Under the pieces are notes generated by a model that was given only the letters and a program-made list of their open reading frames with translations, ran no database searches and was not told the DNA's origin. The position numbers and the translations under genes were made by a program. Positions 61,001 through 64,000 of a stretch of DNA of 64,000 bases are shown here, piece after piece (positions within the stretch are counted from its first letter, which is position 1; the number at the start of each line of letters is the position of its first letter). The stretch is from Myroides odoratus DSM 2801. GTDB taxonomy: Bacteria > Bacteroidota > Bacteroidia > Flavobacteriales > Flavobacteriaceae. The stretch spans positions 3,639,604 through 3,703,603 of the forward strand of contig NZ_CM001437.1 in the NCBI RefSeq assembly GCF_000243275.1, in the 5' to 3' direction.

Positions 61001-61423
61001 TTATTTTTTCTTTCCGTTGTTAAACTTAATATTTCCCAGTGGATTTTTAGGTTTATCAGATTTAGCGAATGGTTTTTTACCTGCAGGTCCTGCGGCTTTC
61101 GGTTTACTTCCAAAAGCTTTTGGTTCAGCTGGTCGGTCCGTTTTTACTTTCTTCACTATATTCTCTTTGTTCTTTTGTAAAACCTCCATCGGATTCTTCG
61201 GTTCCTCTTTTGTACCTCTAAGATAAATCACCAATCCGTTTAGGAAGTTTCTCAAGATTTGATCGCCACATTCCATGTATTTTGGGTGGTCGACATTTCG
61301 AAAGAAGTTACCTAGTTCTCCTTTAGAAATTCTAAAATCAACTAGTTCAAGAATTTCTACTATTTGTTCGTCTCTTAATTGTAAAGCAACTCGCAGTTTC
61401 TTTAAAATATCGTTATTAGTCAT
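61001..61423 (-). CDS. DUF1456 protein with basic tail
   Basis: A 140-residue protein. Residues ~1-70 match the DUF1456 (YehS-like) unit: MTNNDILKKLRVALQLRDEQ, IVEILELVDFRISKGELGNF and a second part with MECGDQILRNFLNGLVIYLR. YehS has two such units, and here only one is clear. The C-terminal ~60 residues are a Lys/Pro/Ala/Gly-rich disordered tail typical of nucleic-acid contacts. It ends near a repeat spacer and lies 9 bp downstream of uvrB. Confidence 0.85.
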   Translation of the reverse strand: MTNNDILKKLRVALQLRDEQIVEILELVDFRISKGELGNFFRNVDHPKYMECGDQILRNFLNGLVIYLRGTKEEPKNPMEVLQKNKENIVKKVKTDRPAEPKAFGSKPKAAGPAGKKPFAKSDKPKNPLGNIKFNNGKKK

Positions 61424-61432
61424 GGGCGATAG

Positions 61433-63418
61433 TTATAATTTATCTTTTAATATTTGTATTTCATCTCGTAATTGGGCAGCTAGCATAAAATTGAGATCCA
61501 TGGCAGCTTTTTCCATTTCCTTTCGCTTGCTGTTGATTAGCTTTTGTATTTCCTCTTTGCTGTGATATTTCACTTGCTCTTCTGCGACTTTCTTCACTTG
61601 TTCTGTCATGAGTTCGTCGTAGGTTGGCTTAATGAGGTCGTTGCTGATCTTTTTATTTAATCCTTTTGGGGTAATGTTATGTTGTGTATTATAGGCGATT
61701 TGTTTACTACGTCTATAATTGGTTTCGTCTATTGTTTTTTGCATACTGGCTGTAATCTTATCCGCATACATGATTGCCTTTCCATTGACGTTTCTCGCGG
61801 CTCTACCCACAGTTTGCGTTAACGAACGGTGGCTGCGTAAGAAACCTTCTTTGTCTGCATCTAAAATTGCGACAAGCGATACTTCAGGCAAATCTAAACC
61901 TTCTCGAAGTAAATTCACCCCAATTAGTACATCAAAAAGCCCTTTTCTTAAATCTTGCATAATTTCGATGCGTTCTAGGGTATCTACATCCGAGTGGACA
62001 TAGCGACAACGAACACCCATGCGAGTAAAGTATTTGGCTAATTCTTCTGCCATACGCTTGGTTAATGTGGTGACGAGGGTTCGTTCATCTTTATCGACGC
62101 GTTGTTGGATTTCCTCAATTAAGTCGTCAATCTGATTTTCAGTAGGGCGTATTTCAATAATGGGATCCAATAAACCAGTAGGGCGAATCAACTGTTCTAC
62201 AATTACACCTTCACTTTTCTGAAGCTCATAATCAGCAGGGGTTGCAGAAACGTAGATGACTTGGTTCTGCATGGCTTCAAATTCCTCAAACTTTAATGGT
62301 CGGTTATCAAGGGCTGCAGGTAATCGAAAGCCATATTCAACTAAATTTTCTTTTCTTGAGCGGTCTCCACCATACATGGCGTGTACTTGAGAGATTGTCA
62401 CGTGACTCTCATCGACAACCATCAAGTAGTCATCCGGGAAATAATCCAACAAACAAAACGGACGCGTTCCAGGCTCTCTACCATCTAAGTAGCGAGAGTA
62501 GTTTTCGATTCCAGAACAATATCCCAGTTCTTTCATCATTTCTAGGTCGAAATTTGTTCGCTCTTCTAGGCGTTTTGCCTCCAGGTGTTTTCCAATTTCT
62601 TTGAAATAAGTGACTTGTTTTTCCAAGTCTTGTTGTATTTCCCAAATGGCGTTGTTTAACACATCGGGAGAGGTTACAAACATATTCGCAGGATAGATAT
62701 TCAAACGCGTAAATTTCTCGATGACCTGTGCTGTTGTTACATCAAATACCTCAATGGCTTCAATTTCATCTCCAAAGAAGTGAATGCGGTACGGATTGTC
62801 TGCATAGCTTGGGAATACTTCAATTGTATCTCCTTTGATTCTAAAGTAACCCGGTGTGAAATCGGCTTCAGTACGAGCATATAAGCTTTGCACCAGTCGG
62901 TGTAGCAATTGTGTACGGCTAATTTGTTGATCTATTTCGATGGAAATAACGTTCTTTTGGAACTCAATCGGGTTTCCAATACCATAGAGACAAGAAACAG
63001 AGGCAACAACTAAAACATCGCGACGACCTGATAGTAGGGTAGAAGTGGTGCTTAAACGGAGCTTTTCTAGTTCTTCATTGATGGATAAATCTTTCTCGAT
63101 GTATTGTCCCGTAACAGGAATAAATGCTTCCGGTTGATAGTAGTCGTAATAAGAAACGAAATACTCTACAGCATTGTTGGGGAAGAAACTTTTAAATTCC
63201 GAATACAATTGCGCAGCCAGCGTTTTATTGTGTGCTAAAACTAAGGTTGGTTTTTGTACTTCTTGAATTACGTTGGCAACACTAAATGTCTTACCTGATC
63301 CCGTAACCCCTACAAGTGTTTGATATTTCTGATTGTCCAAAATACTTTGGGTCAATTGGCTAATCGCTTCCGGTTGATCACCGGTGGGACTATAATCAGA
63401 TTGTAAATCAAATTTCAT
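61433..63418 (-). CDS. uvrB: UvrABC excinuclease subunit B
   Basis: A 661-residue protein of standard length. Walker [21 protein letters not shown], the beta-hairpin [24 protein letters not shown]-type [20 protein letters not shown], helicase C motifs [20 protein letters not shown] and [20 protein letters not shown], and the C-terminal UVR motif (ISKRKEME-type helix around [17 protein letters not shown]) are all present. It loads at DNA lesions with UvrA and recruits UvrC. A 9-bp inverted repeat overlaps its promoter. Confidence 0.98.
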   Translation of the reverse strand: MKFDLQSDYSPTGDQPEAISQLTQSILDNQKYQTLVGVTGSGKTFSVANVIQEVQKPTLVLAHNKTLAAQLYSEFKSFFPNNAVEYFVSYYDYYQPEAFIPVTGQYIEKDLSINEELEKLRLSTTSTLLSGRRDVLVVASVSCLYGIGNPIEFQKNVISIEIDQQISRTQLLHRLVQSLYARTEADFTPGYFRIKGDTIEVFPSYADNPYRIHFFGDEIEAIEVFDVTTAQVIEKFTRLNIYPANMFVTSPDVLNNAIWEIQQDLEKQVTYFKEIGKHLEAKRLEERTNFDLEMMKELGYCSGIENYSRYLDGREPGTRPFCLLDYFPDDYLMVVDESHVTISQVHAMYGGDRSRKENLVEYGFRLPAALDNRPLKFEEFEAMQNQVIYVSATPADYELQKSEGVIVEQLIRPTGLLDPIIEIRPTENQIDDLIEEIQQRVDKDERTLVTTLTKRMAEELAKYFTRMGVRCRYVHSDVDTLERIEIMQDLRKGLFDVLIGVNLLREGLDLPEVSLVAILDADKEGFLRSHRSLTQTVGRAARNVNGKAIMYADKITASMQKTIDETNYRRSKQIAYNTQHNITPKGLNKKISNDLIKPTYDELMTEQVKKVAEEQVKYHSKEEIQKLINSKRKEMEKAAMDLNFMLAAQLRDEIQILKDKL

Positions 63419-63427
63419 AACTACTTA

Positions 63428-63467
63428 TTTAAATGCAAAGGTACGCATTTAAACAAAAAAAGCACAA
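63428..63467 (-). promoter_or_regulatory. uvrB promoter with overlapping inverted repeat
   Basis: On the minus strand TTG (63465-63467) and TACCTTTG (63436-63443) form a Bacteroidota-type promoter with 21-bp spacing, the -7 box lying 18 bp before the uvrB ATG. A perfect inverted repeat, TTTAAATGC-N8-GCATTTAAA (63428-63453), covers the -7 box. It looks like a repressor operator, possibly a damage-response site. Confidence 0.65.
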
Positions 63468-63487
63468 GCATAACGCTTGTGCTTTTT
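63457..63487 (-). terminator. Terminator of the OmpA-like gene
   Basis: A stem of agcacaagc / gcttgtgct with a short ATAAC-type loop and A/T flanks, directly after the stop of the minus-strand OmpA gene. It overlaps the -33 region of the uvrB promoter. Confidence 0.85.
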
Positions 63488-63506
63488 AGTATAATTAATC
63501 TACTAA

Positions 63507-64000
63507 TTAGTTTACTTTGAAAATTGCTCTTCTAGCAACGTTTTTAGCTTGTGTTGAATCGATACCATTACCTTTAGCAGTAATTTTACCTGCAGGAACT
63601 CCAGCTTTAACTAAAAGGTTTTTCACAGCGTCTGCACGTCTTTGTGATAATTTTTGGTTATAGTCTTTGTTTCCTGTTGAGTCAGCGTATCCACCAACTT
63701 CTAAAGAAGCAGAAGGGTTGTTTTTCATGTAAGAAACGATGAAGTTAACACCTTCTAAAGTAGTAGGCTCAGCTTTATCGAAATCGAAGTTAACAGCTAC
63801 ATAACCTTTGTTGATTAATTCTTTAACCAAAGCAGCGTCATCAGCGTTCATTGTTTCGTTATTTCCGTATTTCTCTTGGAAATAAGCTTCGATGTTATCA
63901 GCGATACCATTGTTATTTTTATCAATGTTTCTTCCTCTAGAGTCAACTAAAGCTCCAGCTGGTGTATTAGGCTCTAAGTCTAAGTAATCAGCTACTCCGT
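63507..64000 (-). CDS. OmpA-family protein, 5' end outside the window
   Basis: The frame is open from the window edge through an internal Met at 63851, so this is the C-terminal ~164 residues of a longer protein. The visible N-terminal part carries a thrombospondin-type-3-like calcium repeat (DYLDLEPNTPAGALVDSRGR, IDKNNNGIADNIEAYF). The OmpA C-terminal peptidoglycan-binding domain follows: NFDFDKAEPTTLEGVNFIVS, LEVGGYADSTGNKDYNQKLS, QRRADAVKNLLVKAG and the terminal ARRAIFKVN. An outer-membrane barrel is expected upstream. Confidence 0.92.
   Translation of the reverse strand, partial: GVADYLDLEPNTPAGALVDSRGRNIDKNNNGIADNIEAYFQEKYGNNETMNADDAALVKELINKGYVAVNFDFDKAEPTTLEGVNFIVSYMKNNPSASLEVGGYADSTGNKDYNQKLSQRRADAVKNLLVKAGVPAGKITAKGNGIDSTQAKNVARRAIFKVN

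Noticed and set aside
63507..63851. Complete 114-residue OmpA-domain gene
   Set aside because: The frame continues upstream without a stop to the window edge and encodes TSP3-like repeats, so the Met at 63851 is internal.
1..64000. tRNA, rRNA, integrase or transposase genes
   Set aside because: None were recognised on either strand, so I do not call the island a classical integrative element or prophage.

Overview
The window looks like a low-GC chromosome segment of a Bacteroidota species, most likely family Flavobacteriaceae. The evidence is OstA-like, DUF4350, PorT/OmpA-type and TonB-dependent outer-membrane genes, promoters of the TTG-N19-TAnnTTTG type, hardly any Shine-Dalgarno sequences, and AT-rich spacers. 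A Myroides-like genus is my guess from memory and is not proven by anything here. No rRNA, tRNA or CRISPR array was seen.

Layout. (1) 1-10,560 is an AT-rich accessory island of small lipoproteins, secreted proteins and membrane proteins. It includes one orphan Rhs tip with a C-terminal toxin-like domain, a toxin-tail remnant, several immunity-like genes, an ankyrin lipoprotein and several decayed genes. Near-identical ~245-bp direct repeats (120-366 and 10309-10553) bracket it, and short cassette-boundary repeats recur inside. I read it as a toxin/immunity cassette graveyard or reservoir. (2) 11,111-23,967 holds a flavin monooxygenase with a DnaJ-like zinc motif, two outer-membrane barrels, an HxlR regulator, a GNAT-NUDIX fusion, a SulP transporter plus beta-carbonic anhydrase pair, a CI/LexA-like regulator, and an AraC regulator divergent from a MATE exporter. 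(3) 24,235-30,228 is one promoter-to-terminator operon: TonB receptor, lipoprotein, enterochelin-esterase-like hydrolase and YncE-like beta-propeller, probably for siderophore or iron uptake. (4) 30,372-38,801 is mostly minus-strand housekeeping: DUF349, aroE, a TPR protein, a class-III aminotransferase and an OstA-like protein. (5) 40,033-44,106 is a duplicated pair of DUF2235/Tle1-like lipases. Each is preceded by the same ~535-bp non-coding leader, which looks more conserved than most of the coding sequence. (6) 44,108-64,000 is core genome: purA, a Fur-family regulator, RelA/SpoT, a SpoU methylase, the DUF58-MoxR-DUF4350-SpoIIM/RDD membrane cluster, TRIC, MscS, Maf, a KdsC-like HAD, DUF2520, a truncated haemoglobin, DUF1456, uvrB and a partial OmpA running off the end.

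The long spacers are unusual. They are mosaics of one family of repeats: 8/16-bp GTGAGG arrays, a TTTATCGATTAAAG core, a REP-like GACGAAGGA/GGGTCGCATCC block, a GGCAAAT hairpin and CTCACC/CATAACCC arrays. They often begin with GGTGAG-type and end with CTCACC-type arrays, which are inverted complements. The observations most worth following up are the duplicated structured leader before the lipase genes, the repeat-bounded immunity island, and the zinc-motif monooxygenase. All functional calls rest on reading the sequence and on remembered family knowledge; no database search was run.
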